A stretch of DNA of 46,043 nucleotides. It comes from an uncultured Thermomicrobiales bacterium (GTDB lineage Bacteria > Chloroflexota > Chloroflexia > Thermomicrobiales > UBA6265). Both the position numbers and the translations under genes were made by a program. Location: positions 1 through 46,043 of the forward strand of contig CADCWF010000015.1 in assembly GCA_902806345.1 (NCBI GenBank), in the 5' to 3' direction. The notes under the pieces are model-generated. The model was not told where the DNA came from. It saw only the letters and a program-made list of their open reading frames with translations, and made no database searches. Positions within the stretch are counted from its first letter, which is position 1. The number at the start of each line of letters is the position of its first letter. Below are positions 8,437 through 15,447 of this stretch, one piece after another.

Positions 8437-9549
8437 TCAGCCGGGTGTCACCACGAGCGGCCAGCGCGGATGCACATCCGCTTCCCAGCCGATCTGCGTG
8501 CCGCGCCGGAGCGCCCAGTAAGCGGTACCGGCGATCATCGCCGCGTTGTCGGTGCAGTACGCGAACGGGGGCGACCGGAACGCGACGCCTTCGCCGAGCT
8601 CCTCTTGGAGGCGGGCGGCGAGGGTATCCCGGAGGGCGCGGTTGGCGGCGACGCCGCCGGCGAGTAGCACCGCGCGGGCGCCGAACGCACCGGCCGCGCG
8701 GACGGTCTTGACGACGAGCGGCTCGACGATCGCGGTCTGAAAACCAGCCGCGAGGTCACCGACCGGCGTCTCGGCTGCCAGCCGCGGCGGAGTGTGCTCG
8801 CGGAAGGGACCGGCCGGACCGTTCGCGGTCGCCGGGTCGGGGGACGCGTCCGAGAGGCGATAGGGAGCGACCGCTCGCAGCAGGGCCGTCTTCAACCCGG
8901 AGAAGCTGAAATCGTAGGTATCGCCGAGCCAGGCGCGGGGCAGCTCGAAGCGGCCTGGATCGCCTCCGGCGGCGGCGGCCTCGACTGCAGGACCGCCGGG
9001 GTAGCCGAGGCCCAGCAAGCGGGCACCCTTGTCGAAGGCTTCGCCGGCCGCGTCGTCGAGCGTCCGTCCGAGGTGGCGGTAGTGACCGTGACCGGTCATC
9101 AGGATCAGTTCGCTGTGACCGCCGGAGACGAGCAGGCAAACCAGCGGGAACGGCGGCGGCGGGGGGGGCGGTTCGTTGGGCTGGCTCAGCCAGTTGGCGT
9201 AGATGTGGGCTTCGAGGTGGTTGACGCCGACGAGCGGTTTGTCCAACCCGTAGGCGATCGCCTTGGCGGCGTTCACCCCGACGAGGAGCGACCCGGCGAG
9301 CCCTGGACCCGTGGTCACCGCGACCGCGTCGATCTCGCGGCGGCCGATGCCGGCTTCGTCGAGGGCTGCCTGGACGACCGGCAAGATCGCTGTGATGTGG
9401 CTCCGGGCGGCAAGTTCCGGGACGACCCCACCGTAAGCCTGGTGACGGGCGATCTGGGAGGCGACGACGTTCGACCGGACGCGTTGGCCGGCGACGACGA
9501 CGGCGGCGGCCGTCTCGTCGCACGAGGTCTCGATCCCCAGGATCAGCAC
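8437..9549 (-). CDS. tsaD: tRNA N6-adenosine threonylcarbamoyltransferase TsaD
   Basis: Transfers threonylcarbamoyl from its adenylate to A37 of ANN-decoding tRNAs, with TsaB and TsaE. Motifs from the GTG start are GIETSCDETA (residues 5-14), the metal ligands His111 and His115 in NHLEAH, SGGHSEL, DDAAGEAFDKGARLLGLGYPGG, FSFSGLKTALLR and GGVAANRALR. About 370 residues, slightly long because of two inserts: a run of seven prolines at about 127-133 and a Pro/Ala-rich loop after the YRLSDAS segment. No ATG fits; the GTG at 9549 lies four bases after the rimI stop and has a GGGGGGAAGGG stretch upstream. It is the last gene of a tsaB-rimI-tsaD operon. Confidence 0.95.
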   Translation of the reverse strand: MLILGIETSCDETAAAVVVAGQRVRSNVVASQIARHQAYGGVVPELAARSHITAILPVVQAALDEAGIGRREIDAVAVTTGPGLAGSLLVGVNAAKAIAYGLDKPLVGVNHLEAHIYANWLSQPNEPPPPPPPFPLVCLLVSGGHSELILMTGHGHYRHLGRTLDDAAGEAFDKGARLLGLGYPGGPAVEAAAAGGDPGRFELPRAWLGDTYDFSFSGLKTALLRAVAPYRLSDASPDPATANGPAGPFREHTPPRLAAETPVGDLAAGFQTAIVEPLVVKTVRAAGAFGARAVLLAGGVAANRALRDTLAARLQEELGEGVAFRSPPFAYCTDNAAMIAGTAYWALRRGTQIGWEADVHPRWPLVVTPG

Positions 9550-9553
9550 CGGC

Positions 9554-10333
9554 TCATGCCCTTCCCCCCGATTCCCACGGCGGGGGCGGCGCCGGAACAG
9601 CCGGGCGCTCGCCCATCCTGGGCGAGAACCCCTCCACGGCGCGGTCAAGGCGGGCGGCCAATCGGGCGCGGACTACCGCCAGCTCGGCCCGGTAGCCGGG
9701 ATCGGAGAGGGCACCCGACCACATGATATGGGCGTCCTCGTTGTTGTCGCTGTAGTACCGACGGCGGGTGCCCTGGACCGCGAAGCCCCACTTGCGATAG
9801 AGCGCCTGGGCCGATTCGTTGGAGACCCGGACCTCGAGGGTCATCCAGGTCGCGCCCCGACGGTCGGCTTCGTCGAAGAGGCAGGCCAGGAGGACCTCGC
9901 CCAACCCCCGTCCGCGATACGGTTCGTCGATCGCGATGGTGGTGATGTGGGCCTCGTCAAAGGCCGTCCACATCCCGGCGAAACCGACGACCGGTGAGGC
10001 CTTCCCCCGCTGGTCGGCCTCGGGCCGGCGGCCGAGACCGAGCGGCAGGAGCGTTCGTCTGGCGATCGAGCGCGGGCCGAAGCCGTTCGCCGCGAGTGGC
10101 TCCGGTGGGTGGTCTTCGGGGGGAGCGGCGCGGATCACGAGGTAGTGGTTCTGCTCCGGGTGTTGCAGCTCCCGGCGGTAGGCCGAGAGGGGCCAGGCGT
10201 TGGTGAAGCAGCGGCGCTCGACCTGGCCGATCTCGGGCACATCGTCGGGGCGCATCGGGGCGAGCCGGTACCGGGGGAGCGGCTCCGGTGGATCGGACGG
10301 GCTAGGCGGGGGGAGATCGGCGGTCGCGGTCAC
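9554..10333 (-). CDS. rimI: Ribosomal-protein-alanine N-acetyltransferase RimI-like
   Basis: GNAT-fold acetyltransferase expected to acetylate the N-terminal Ala of ribosomal protein S18. The core shows RPDDVPEIGQVERRCFTNAWPLSAY (substrate side), the acetyl-CoA motif EPYRGRGLGEVLLACLFDEA, and LEVRVSNESAQALYRKWGF. It is longer than usual RimI (about 150 residues) because of an insert of about 45 residues (PPEDHPPEP to DQRGKASP) and a C-terminal tail of about 60 residues ending in a Pro run. The GTG at 10333 is chosen; a TTG at 10369, seven bases after the tsaB stop, is an alternative. Placement between tsaB and tsaD is the classical arrangement and supports the name. Confidence 0.88.
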   Translation of the reverse strand: MTATADLPPPSPSDPPEPLPRYRLAPMRPDDVPEIGQVERRCFTNAWPLSAYRRELQHPEQNHYLVIRAAPPEDHPPEPLAANGFGPRSIARRTLLPLGLGRRPEADQRGKASPVVGFAGMWTAFDEAHITTIAIDEPYRGRGLGEVLLACLFDEADRRGATWMTLEVRVSNESAQALYRKWGFAVQGTRRRYYSDNNEDAHIMWSGALSDPGYRAELAVVRARLAARLDRAVEGFSPRMGERPAVPAPPPPWESGGRA

Positions 10334-10373
10334 GAGGCGATGGTCGCATTCGGAACCGGCGGCGGGCAAGCCA

Positions 10374-11060
10374 TCACCCGTCCCGGCCGAGGTAGATCGG
10401 TTCCAGTGGGCCCGGAGCGTTGGCCAAATCGGTGCCGAACATTGGCAACGCCAGCGCCAGGATCGCCTCCGGCCGACGCAGCCCCAGCAGCGCCGGGATG
10501 ACCTCGGCGTCGGGGAGGATGGAGGTCGATCGATCGATATCTGCCGGTAATTCGCCGACGATCAGGCATCGCCTCTCCAGGCGCGCCAACGCGTCGAGCA
10601 TCTCGGGTAGCGTCGCATTCCGAGGGGGAGCTACCGGCCGCGGCAAGCCGTCGGGCCCGCGTTCGTAAGATGCCCAGGCGAGCCGCCCACGGCCGGCGGC
10701 GACCGTGGCGACGACCAGTCGGTCTGCCGCCAGGAACGGGAGCGCCGTAGCCTCAAGCGTCGAGACTCCGACGAGGGGCAGGTCGAGCGCGAACGAGAGC
10801 CCCTTGGCCAGGCTGAGACCGACCCTGAGGCCGGTGAAGGCGCCGGGTCCGAGGGCGACGGCGATTCCCCCGAGCGCCGAGACCGGTTTCTCGTGGAGAT
10901 CCAAGAGTCGGTGGACCTGGGGCAATAGGGAGACGGTATGGGAGCGACCCGCGTTCCAGGCGAGCGAGGCTACCCGTCCCCCGGACAGGAGCGCAACCCC
11001 GGCTTGGGCGGAGGATGAGTCGATGGCGAGAAACCCCTCCGCCGGCTCAGGTGCAGCCAA
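10374..11060 (-). CDS. tsaB: tRNA threonylcarbamoyladenosine biosynthesis protein TsaB
   Basis: Inactive ASKHA-fold partner that scaffolds TsaD and TsaE in t6A synthesis. FLAIDSSSAQAGVALL opens the fold, and VALGPGAFTGLRVGLSLAKGLSFAL (about residues 69-93) is the family signature; SHTVSLLPQVHRLL lies upstream of it. At 228 residues it is normal. No ATG is available; the TTG at 11060 is preceded by GGGAG at a 6-base spacing. A possible -10 TAGACT (11117-11112) lies about 50 bases upstream, suggesting this is the first gene of the tsaB-rimI-tsaD operon. Confidence 0.93.
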   Translation of the reverse strand: MAAPEPAEGFLAIDSSSAQAGVALLSGGRVASLAWNAGRSHTVSLLPQVHRLLDLHEKPVSALGGIAVALGPGAFTGLRVGLSLAKGLSFALDLPLVGVSTLEATALPFLAADRLVVATVAAGRGRLAWASYERGPDGLPRPVAPPRNATLPEMLDALARLERRCLIVGELPADIDRSTSILPDAEVIPALLGLRRPEAILALALPMFGTDLANAPGPLEPIYLGRDG

Positions 11061-11111
11061 TGAGTGCTCCCAGCAGGCTTGAATGCCGGCGGCTTGACCG
11101 ACGCCTGGACA

Positions 11112-11117
11112 AGTCTA
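11112..11117 (-). promoter_or_regulatory. Putative -10 element upstream of tsaB
   Basis: TAGACT on the minus strand, with a GTGAC-containing -35-like hexamer about 19 bases further upstream. The hexamer recurs upstream of several genes in this window. The -35 match and spacing are weak. Confidence 0.35.
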
Positions 11118-11138
11118 GAGCAGGACGAGCCTCCACCG

Positions 11139-11474
11139 TCACCGGTATCCTGGCGCAGATTCACCGCTTGTCCGCCGAAGCCGGTCACCAATGTTCCGAC
11201 GACGCAAACGAGCGGCGACCGAGACTTGCTCGGTGCTCGAGACGTTTTGGCGCGGCATCGATTGTCCTCGTGAACTCGTTCGATGCGCTCCGCCATCTCG
11301 AGTGCGGCGACACCGATCGCCGTGGAGTCCGCGAGCAGCCTGCCTCGGCCGAGCCCGGTCACGACGACTCGGCGGGCACGCTTCTCCGTCATCCCTGGCA
11401 AGCCGCGGATCGTGGGCAAGGACCTGGCGAACGTTCGCGAGGGCTGTTTCCTCGGTGGCCGGATCGTGGAGCAA
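11139..11474 (-). pseudogene. BON-domain protein gene disrupted by frameshift(s)
   Basis: A TTG at 11474 has a near-perfect Shine-Dalgarno GGAGGAGGTGA three bases upstream and starts a coding-like stretch (ATEETALANVRQVLAHDPRL) that resembles the first helix of a BON domain. Around 11385-11400 this frame becomes basic and non-protein-like, while the neighbouring minus-strand frame continues with RRVVVTGLG and AIGVAALEMAERIERVHE (about 11260-11390), which looks like the beta strand and last helix of BON. The original frame may resume afterwards (SMPRQNVSSTEQVSVAARL). BON domains usually bind lipid or membrane in periplasmic or envelope proteins. Either one or two indels inactivated the gene or these are sequence errors. 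The family assignment is by eye and tentative. Confidence 0.5.
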
Positions 11475-11898
11475 GGGTCACCTCCTCCGACCACTCGGTC
11501 GGTGGGCCGGTGCTGACGAAACTTCCCGGCATACGGAGCGTCGATGCAGGAACGATGCCGACACTGCCGCCCGAGGCACCCCGGTCACCCTCGGGCAAAC
11601 GTTGACCGCAAGTTCACCAGTGCGGTGCCGTTTAGGCCCATGATCCGGTCCCCTACCGGTGGAAGGCGTGGCACAGTGGCTGCGTAGGGGGACGGAAGCT
11701 CGCATCCGGCCCGAGGGGCGCGTCCGGGGTGGTTCCTCGGGCATAGGCAGCTCGGGCGTCGCCACCGCGCCGATGGCGATTGCCGACTTTTCCATCCGCT
11801 TCCCGCGACGGCCTGCCGAAGAACGGGAGTTGCGACGAGGCGAGAAGCAAGCTGAGGCGGGGGAAGGCGATCGATTCGCCTTCCCCCGCCTCAGTCCA
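11475..11898. other. Intergenic region between the BON remnant and tsaE
   Basis: About 420 bases with no convincing gene on either strand. It should contain the promoter of the BON-domain remnant and ends in the strong hairpin behind tsaE. Open frames here translate to Arg/Pro/Ser-rich low-complexity sequence. Confidence 0.5.
11852..11894 (-). terminator. 19-bp perfect hairpin downstream of tsaE
   Basis: CTGAGGCGGGGGAAGGCGA (11852-11870) and its exact reverse complement (11876-11894) flank a 5-base loop, only four bases after the tsaE stop. There is no clear U-run on either side, so it may act as a stem that blocks exonucleases or as an intrinsic terminator of the tract-poor kind found in high-GC bacteria. 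Confidence 0.7.
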
Positions 11899-12378
11899 TC
11901 AACCTTTGCAATCAGACGTGAGCGCCCGGTTCCACCGGGAGGCCGCCTCGTCGTCACCGACCGGGTCGAAGATCAGGCGGTGGCGGATACCGGCCCCCGC
12001 GACGAGCGTCACCAGCAGATACGTCTCCGGCAGCATCGATCCGGCTCGCTCCGGCCACTCCACGACCGTGATCCCGTCGCTCGGCTCCAGGTACTCCTCG
12101 TAGCCGAGACCGGCGATGTCGTCCGCGCCCGAGAGCCGATAGAGATCGAGGTGGTAGAGGCGAACCGGCCCGTCGTACTCGTTGACGAGGGTGAAGGTCG
12201 GGCTTTGGACGGGGCCGACGATGCCGAGGCCGGCGGCGATCCCCTGGGCGAACGTGGTCTTGCCGGCGCCGAGGTCGCCGTGGAGGAACAGAACATCGCC
12301 GACGCGGAGCGCCGGCGCCAGCTGCCGCCCGATCGCCCGCGTCTCGTCCGCGCTCCGGCTCAGGAATTCGACTCTCAC
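11899..12378 (-). CDS. tsaE: tRNA threonylcarbamoyladenosine biosynthesis ATPase TsaE
   Basis: P-loop ATPase that drives turnover of the TsaB-TsaD complex. The Walker A GDLGAGKTTFAQGIAAGLG follows the strand VLFLHG at about residue 30; SPTFTLVNEYDG and LYHLDLYRL (family signature) and the Walker-B-like ITVVEWPER follow. From the GTG at 12378 it has 159 residues, normal for TsaE. That start lies 11 bases after the methyltransferase stop, so the genes are probably co-transcribed. It is on the same strand as tsaB-rimI-tsaD but separated from it by the BON-gene remnant and a hairpin, so the t6A genes here form two units. Confidence 0.94.
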   Translation of the reverse strand: MRVEFLSRSADETRAIGRQLAPALRVGDVLFLHGDLGAGKTTFAQGIAAGLGIVGPVQSPTFTLVNEYDGPVRLYHLDLYRLSGADDIAGLGYEEYLEPSDGITVVEWPERAGSMLPETYLLVTLVAGAGIRHRLIFDPVGDDEAASRWNRALTSDCKG

Positions 12379-12389
12379 GGGAACCGGGC

Positions 12390-13208
12390 TCAGTCCGGCC
12401 GCCGACCGGCGAGGTTGAGCCGCCAATAGTCGAAGAGGAACGGAACCGGGTCGGCGGCCGCCAGCGCGGTCAGGCGGTCGAGGAGGGCGTCACGGTCGGC
12501 GGCCGCCGGGACACGCTCGAGATGGGACCGGAGGATGACCGTCTCCAGGAAGGCGCGGTAGGTGGCCGAGTCGGGCATGGCGGTCGGTGCCTCTTCGAGG
12601 TCGGTCTTGACGTCGACGAAGCCGACCCGAGCCAGGCGGTCGGCTGTCTCGGTGTCGTCGGCGAAGTGCCATGGGCCGGCCCAGCCGGCGAACACATCCC
12701 GATACGGGGGATCGCCGGTCAACGCGGCGAACCGGTCCATTAACGCGGCGAGATTCGATCCGCCGCCGCACTGGGCGACGAGCCTGCCGCCGGGTTGGAG
12801 GAGATCGTAGAGTCGGCCAAAGAGGGCGAGGTGGTCGCCGATCCAGTGGAAGGTGGCGGTGCTGAAGACGGCGTCGACCGGTTCCGGCAGGCGAAGCTCC
12901 AGGAGGTCGGACTGGACGAACGCAACGCGGTCGGCGAACCGTGGCCGGAGGGTCGCTTCCGCTTCGGCCAGCATGTTCCGGGACTGGTCAACGGCGATCA
13001 CCCGGCCGTGCGGGAGCCGCTCCAGGAGATCGGCGGTGAGGCGGCCCGTGCCGCAGCCGGCATCGATGGCGGTCTCGTCGCCCCGCAAGGGCAACCGATC
13101 GAGGACGCGCCGGCCCCAGGAGACGTGCGGGTTCGAGAGGCGATGGTAGTCGGGGGCGTTCCACTCGGGAGAGGGTGGTGGGGTGGCGGTCGGCGCGGTA
13201 TCGGTCAT
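12390..13208 (-). CDS. SAM-dependent methyltransferase (trans-aconitate methyltransferase-like)
   Basis: Class I Rossmann methyltransferase. AIDAGCGTGRLTADLLERLPHG (motif I, about residue 45-66) and VIAVDQSRNML (acidic residue binding the SAM ribose) are clear; DAVFSTATFHWIGDH is motif IV and matches the Tam family, whose members methylate trans-aconitate, and LLQPGGRLVAQCGGGSN is motif VI. The C-terminal half has helical stretches typical of Tam. It is 272 residues long. Its ATG overlaps the stop of the upstream zinc-ribbon gene by four bases (ATGA type). The substrate is not certain: the neighbourhood is membrane protein plus tRNA modification rather than the TCA cycle. Confidence 0.85.
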   Translation of the reverse strand: MTDTAPTATPPPSPEWNAPDYHRLSNPHVSWGRRVLDRLPLRGDETAIDAGCGTGRLTADLLERLPHGRVIAVDQSRNMLAEAEATLRPRFADRVAFVQSDLLELRLPEPVDAVFSTATFHWIGDHLALFGRLYDLLQPGGRLVAQCGGGSNLAALMDRFAALTGDPPYRDVFAGWAGPWHFADDTETADRLARVGFVDVKTDLEEAPTAMPDSATYRAFLETVILRSHLERVPAAADRDALLDRLTALAAADPVPFLFDYWRLNLAGRRPD

Positions 13209-14911
13209 CGAACGGGATCCAATCCGGTGCCGCCCAGCGAGCGTTCGTCGGGCGGCTCCGAGCCGGCGACCGGCGCCCACTGGGGTGGTCCAAAATAGGG
13301 CGCTTCCGAATCGTACTCGACCGGCGCGGCGGAGACCGTCGCGCCGCCTTCGTGGTCGAACGCGACCAGGGTGGACGATTGCCGACCGCTGAGCGACGCG
13401 GCGAGGAGCGCCGATCCATCGGGGGACCAGGTGACCTCGCCGGCCAAGGGCTGTTCCGCGTCATAGCTGGTGGAGCCACCGGTTCCGAGGTCGATGACGC
13501 GGATGGCGGTCTCGTCGACGGTGTAGGCAAACTTTCGCCCGTCAGGGGACCAGACTGGGGGACCGACCTGCTCGCTGGGGTTGCTGACGGGGACGGGACG
13601 GGCGCCGGGCGACAGGACCCGGATGGCGGTGACCGGCGGTTCGTACCAGCTTTGCCCGTAGAGGCTGAAGACGAGCGTGGGACCGCCGCCGGGGTGGATG
13701 TGGACGCTCCAGGCGTCCCGGATGGCACCTCGAGTCAGGTTGCGGAATCCGGCAGTGCCGAGGGTGGTTTGGTAAATATCGCCCGGGGCGTTCTGCGGCC
13801 GCTCATCAAGGCCGCGTTCACGGGCGACGAAGGTGAGCCGGAGGCCATCCGGCGACCAAGCGGGATTGAAGGCAAGGTCGAACTCCGACCCGGTGACGTC
13901 CGTCTCTCGCCCGGACGCGACATCCACCGTGTGGACCGCGATCGGGCCCTCGTCCTGGAACGGATCGAAGTCAGCAAAACTGGTGAATGCCAGGGCACGT
14001 CCGTCCGGACTCCAGGCGGGGGCGGTGTGGGCGGACACGCCATCGGCCAGCCGTTTCGGGGTGCCACCCGCAGCATCGACGATCATCAGCGAGACGAGGC
14101 CGGCGGCGCTCTGGGCATCGATGGCCAGGTAGGCAATCCGCGACCGGTCGGGACTCCAGGCGGGCCAGAGCGCGTCAACGTTCTCCGCCACCAGGAGGGC
14201 CTCGGCGCCGTCGGGACTCGTGAGCCAGAGCGAGCGGTCACGCGTTACCAGGAGCGGTCCGTGCTCGCGACGGAGGGAGGCGAGTCGGGGACCGACCTCG
14301 GGGTCGGCCGGGTTGAGGGCGGCGATCTCGCGTAGGTGGGCTTCGGCCGTCGTCCAGTCCCGGCGGGCATCGGCCGTCTCGACGAGGCGCCAGAGGCGCT
14401 CCCCTTCGAGTCGGCGGGCATCTGCCAGCCGGCTCGTCGTGTCTTGGAGTGCGGGGAGCATCCGGGCGACCGGGAGGAGCGCGTCGATGGCCCCGGCGTA
14501 GTCGCCCGCTTCGAGCGCCGCGATCCCGTCCAGGTAGGCCGCCCGCAATGGTGCCAGGCTGGCGTTCGCCTCATCGTGTCGGGCGCGGGCGTCCGCGTAC
14601 GAACCGGCGGCGGCGAAGGAGGCGACCGCGACGAGGTGGTCGCCGGCGGCGGCGGCCCGATCCCCTTGCTGGTAGGCGGCGGCCATCGCCTGCTGCGCCT
14701 GCCATGCCTGCCCGCCGACCAGACCGCCGAGCGCGAGAAGCCCCGCGAACGGAGCGGCGTAGAGGGCGTGGAGGAGGAACCTCCGGCCACCCGTGCGGCG
14801 AGCGGAGGTGCTGGGCCTCAAGGTCGAGGCGGCACCCCGCATCCCCGCTCCGCAGGTGGTGCAGGAGGCCGACTTGGGGGCATTGGTCGACGCGCAGGCC
14901 GTGCAGAACAT
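13205..14911 (-). CDS. Zinc-ribbon, membrane-anchored PD40 (TolB-like) propeller protein
   Basis: A 568-residue protein of unknown function with four parts. Residues 1-22 form a zinc ribbon (CTAC and CTTC pairs). Residues about 45-66 are one membrane span (FLLHALYAAPFAGLLALGG). Residues about 75-220 are Ala-rich helical repeats resembling TPR (YQQGDRAAAAGDHLVAVASF, YLDGIAALEAGDYAGAIDAL). Residues about 225-550 carry at least five PD40 blades marked by WSPD (PAWSPDRSRIAYL, PAWSPDGRALAFT, PAWSPDGLRLTFV, PVWSPDGRKFAYT, VTWSPDGSALLAA). The architecture suggests a cytoplasmic ribbon with an extracellular sensor or binding propeller. It is translationally coupled to the methyltransferase by a four-base overlap. 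A TolB-Pal role is unlikely since TolB is soluble and lacks the ribbon. Confidence 0.8.
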   Translation of the reverse strand: MFCTACASTNAPKSASCTTCGAGMRGAASTLRPSTSARRTGGRRFLLHALYAAPFAGLLALGGLVGGQAWQAQQAMAAAYQQGDRAAAAGDHLVAVASFAAAGSYADARARHDEANASLAPLRAAYLDGIAALEAGDYAGAIDALLPVARMLPALQDTTSRLADARRLEGERLWRLVETADARRDWTTAEAHLREIAALNPADPEVGPRLASLRREHGPLLVTRDRSLWLTSPDGAEALLVAENVDALWPAWSPDRSRIAYLAIDAQSAAGLVSLMIVDAAGGTPKRLADGVSAHTAPAWSPDGRALAFTSFADFDPFQDEGPIAVHTVDVASGRETDVTGSEFDLAFNPAWSPDGLRLTFVARERGLDERPQNAPGDIYQTTLGTAGFRNLTRGAIRDAWSVHIHPGGGPTLVFSLYGQSWYEPPVTAIRVLSPGARPVPVSNPSEQVGPPVWSPDGRKFAYTVDETAIRVIDLGTGGSTSYDAEQPLAGEVTWSPDGSALLAASLSGRQSSTLVAFDHEGGATVSAAPVEYDSEAPYFGPPQWAPVAGSEPPDERSLGGTGLDPVR

Positions 14912-15024
14912 GGCGCACCAGGAGCGGCAAAAGCGCCCGCGAACCGTCCTCGTATGCTACACCGCACTCTTGACGGCAGCGAGTGCGAACGCATCGGGCG
15001 TTGGGGAGGAAGGGAGCCAAGCGC

Positions 15025-15288
15025 GTGACCGAGATGCGCCAGCGGCGGCTACGGGTCGCGCTTGTGGTGGCGATGGTGGCGTCACCGTACCTCGGATTGC
15101 TCTACGGCGTCGCGGCCGGGCTGGTTGCCCTCGAAGCCGGGCTGCTGGCGACGGCGTTCCTCGCGTTCGACGCCGCGCGGCAGCCGATGCTGGAATCCTC
15201 GGTGCGGCGACGGCTGGTGGCTGCGGGCACGGCCAACCTCGGGCTGGCGCTTGCGGCGGGGCTGCTGCTGCTCTTCCGTCTGCGCTGA
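15025..15288 (+). CDS. Small membrane protein of unknown function
   Basis: An 87-residue protein with a basic N-terminus (TEMRQRRLRVA) followed by hydrophobic segments at about residues 10-50 (ALVVAMVASPYLGLLYGVAAGL and ALEAGLLATAFLAFDA) and 65-84 (ANLGLALAAGLLLLFRL), so two or three membrane spans. The GTG at 15025 has a GGAGGAAGGGAG region about nine bases upstream. I recognise no family. It is divergent from the zinc-ribbon/PD40 gene and convergent with the helicase gene, from which it is separated by two GC-rich hairpins. Confidence 0.65.
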   Translation: MTEMRQRRLRVALVVAMVASPYLGLLYGVAAGLVALEAGLLATAFLAFDAARQPMLESSVRRRLVAAGTANLGLALAAGLLLLFRLR

Positions 15289-15313
15289 CCTTGGATTCCG
15301 TCCGGCTGGGCGG

Positions 15314-15339
15314 TCCCCTCCTCCGGTGCGGGGAGGGGA
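15314..15339. terminator. GC-rich hairpin between convergent genes
   Basis: TCCCCTCC and GGAGGGGA pair around a 10-base loop, 25 bases after the small membrane protein stop. It probably ends transcription of that gene; no U-run follows. Confidence 0.5.
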
Positions 15340-15391
15340 GATCCGCAAACTCTCGTGAACGGCTCCGGTATGCGGGCGCCGGACCTCCACG

Positions 15392-15418
15392 GCCCCTCTC
15401 CCGTACGAGGGAGGGGGC
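15392..15418. terminator. Second GC-rich hairpin, resembling an intergenic repeat
   Basis: GCCCCTCTCCC and GGGAGGGGGC pair with one bulged base around GTACGA. It lies 30 bases past the helicase stop on the minus strand. Similar C-run/G-run hairpins occur at 15314-15339 and 39654-39671, which suggests a small repeat family or a common terminator style. Confidence 0.5.
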
Positions 15419-15447
15419 AGGCCTGTTCGCCACGATACCGGCAGGGT

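Noticed and set aside
11270..11395. RRVVVTGLG read as the start of a beta-ketoacyl-ACP synthase
   Set aside because: The following residues do not match the ketosynthase N-terminus and no Cys-His-His site follows; the stretch fits a BON-type strand and helix better.
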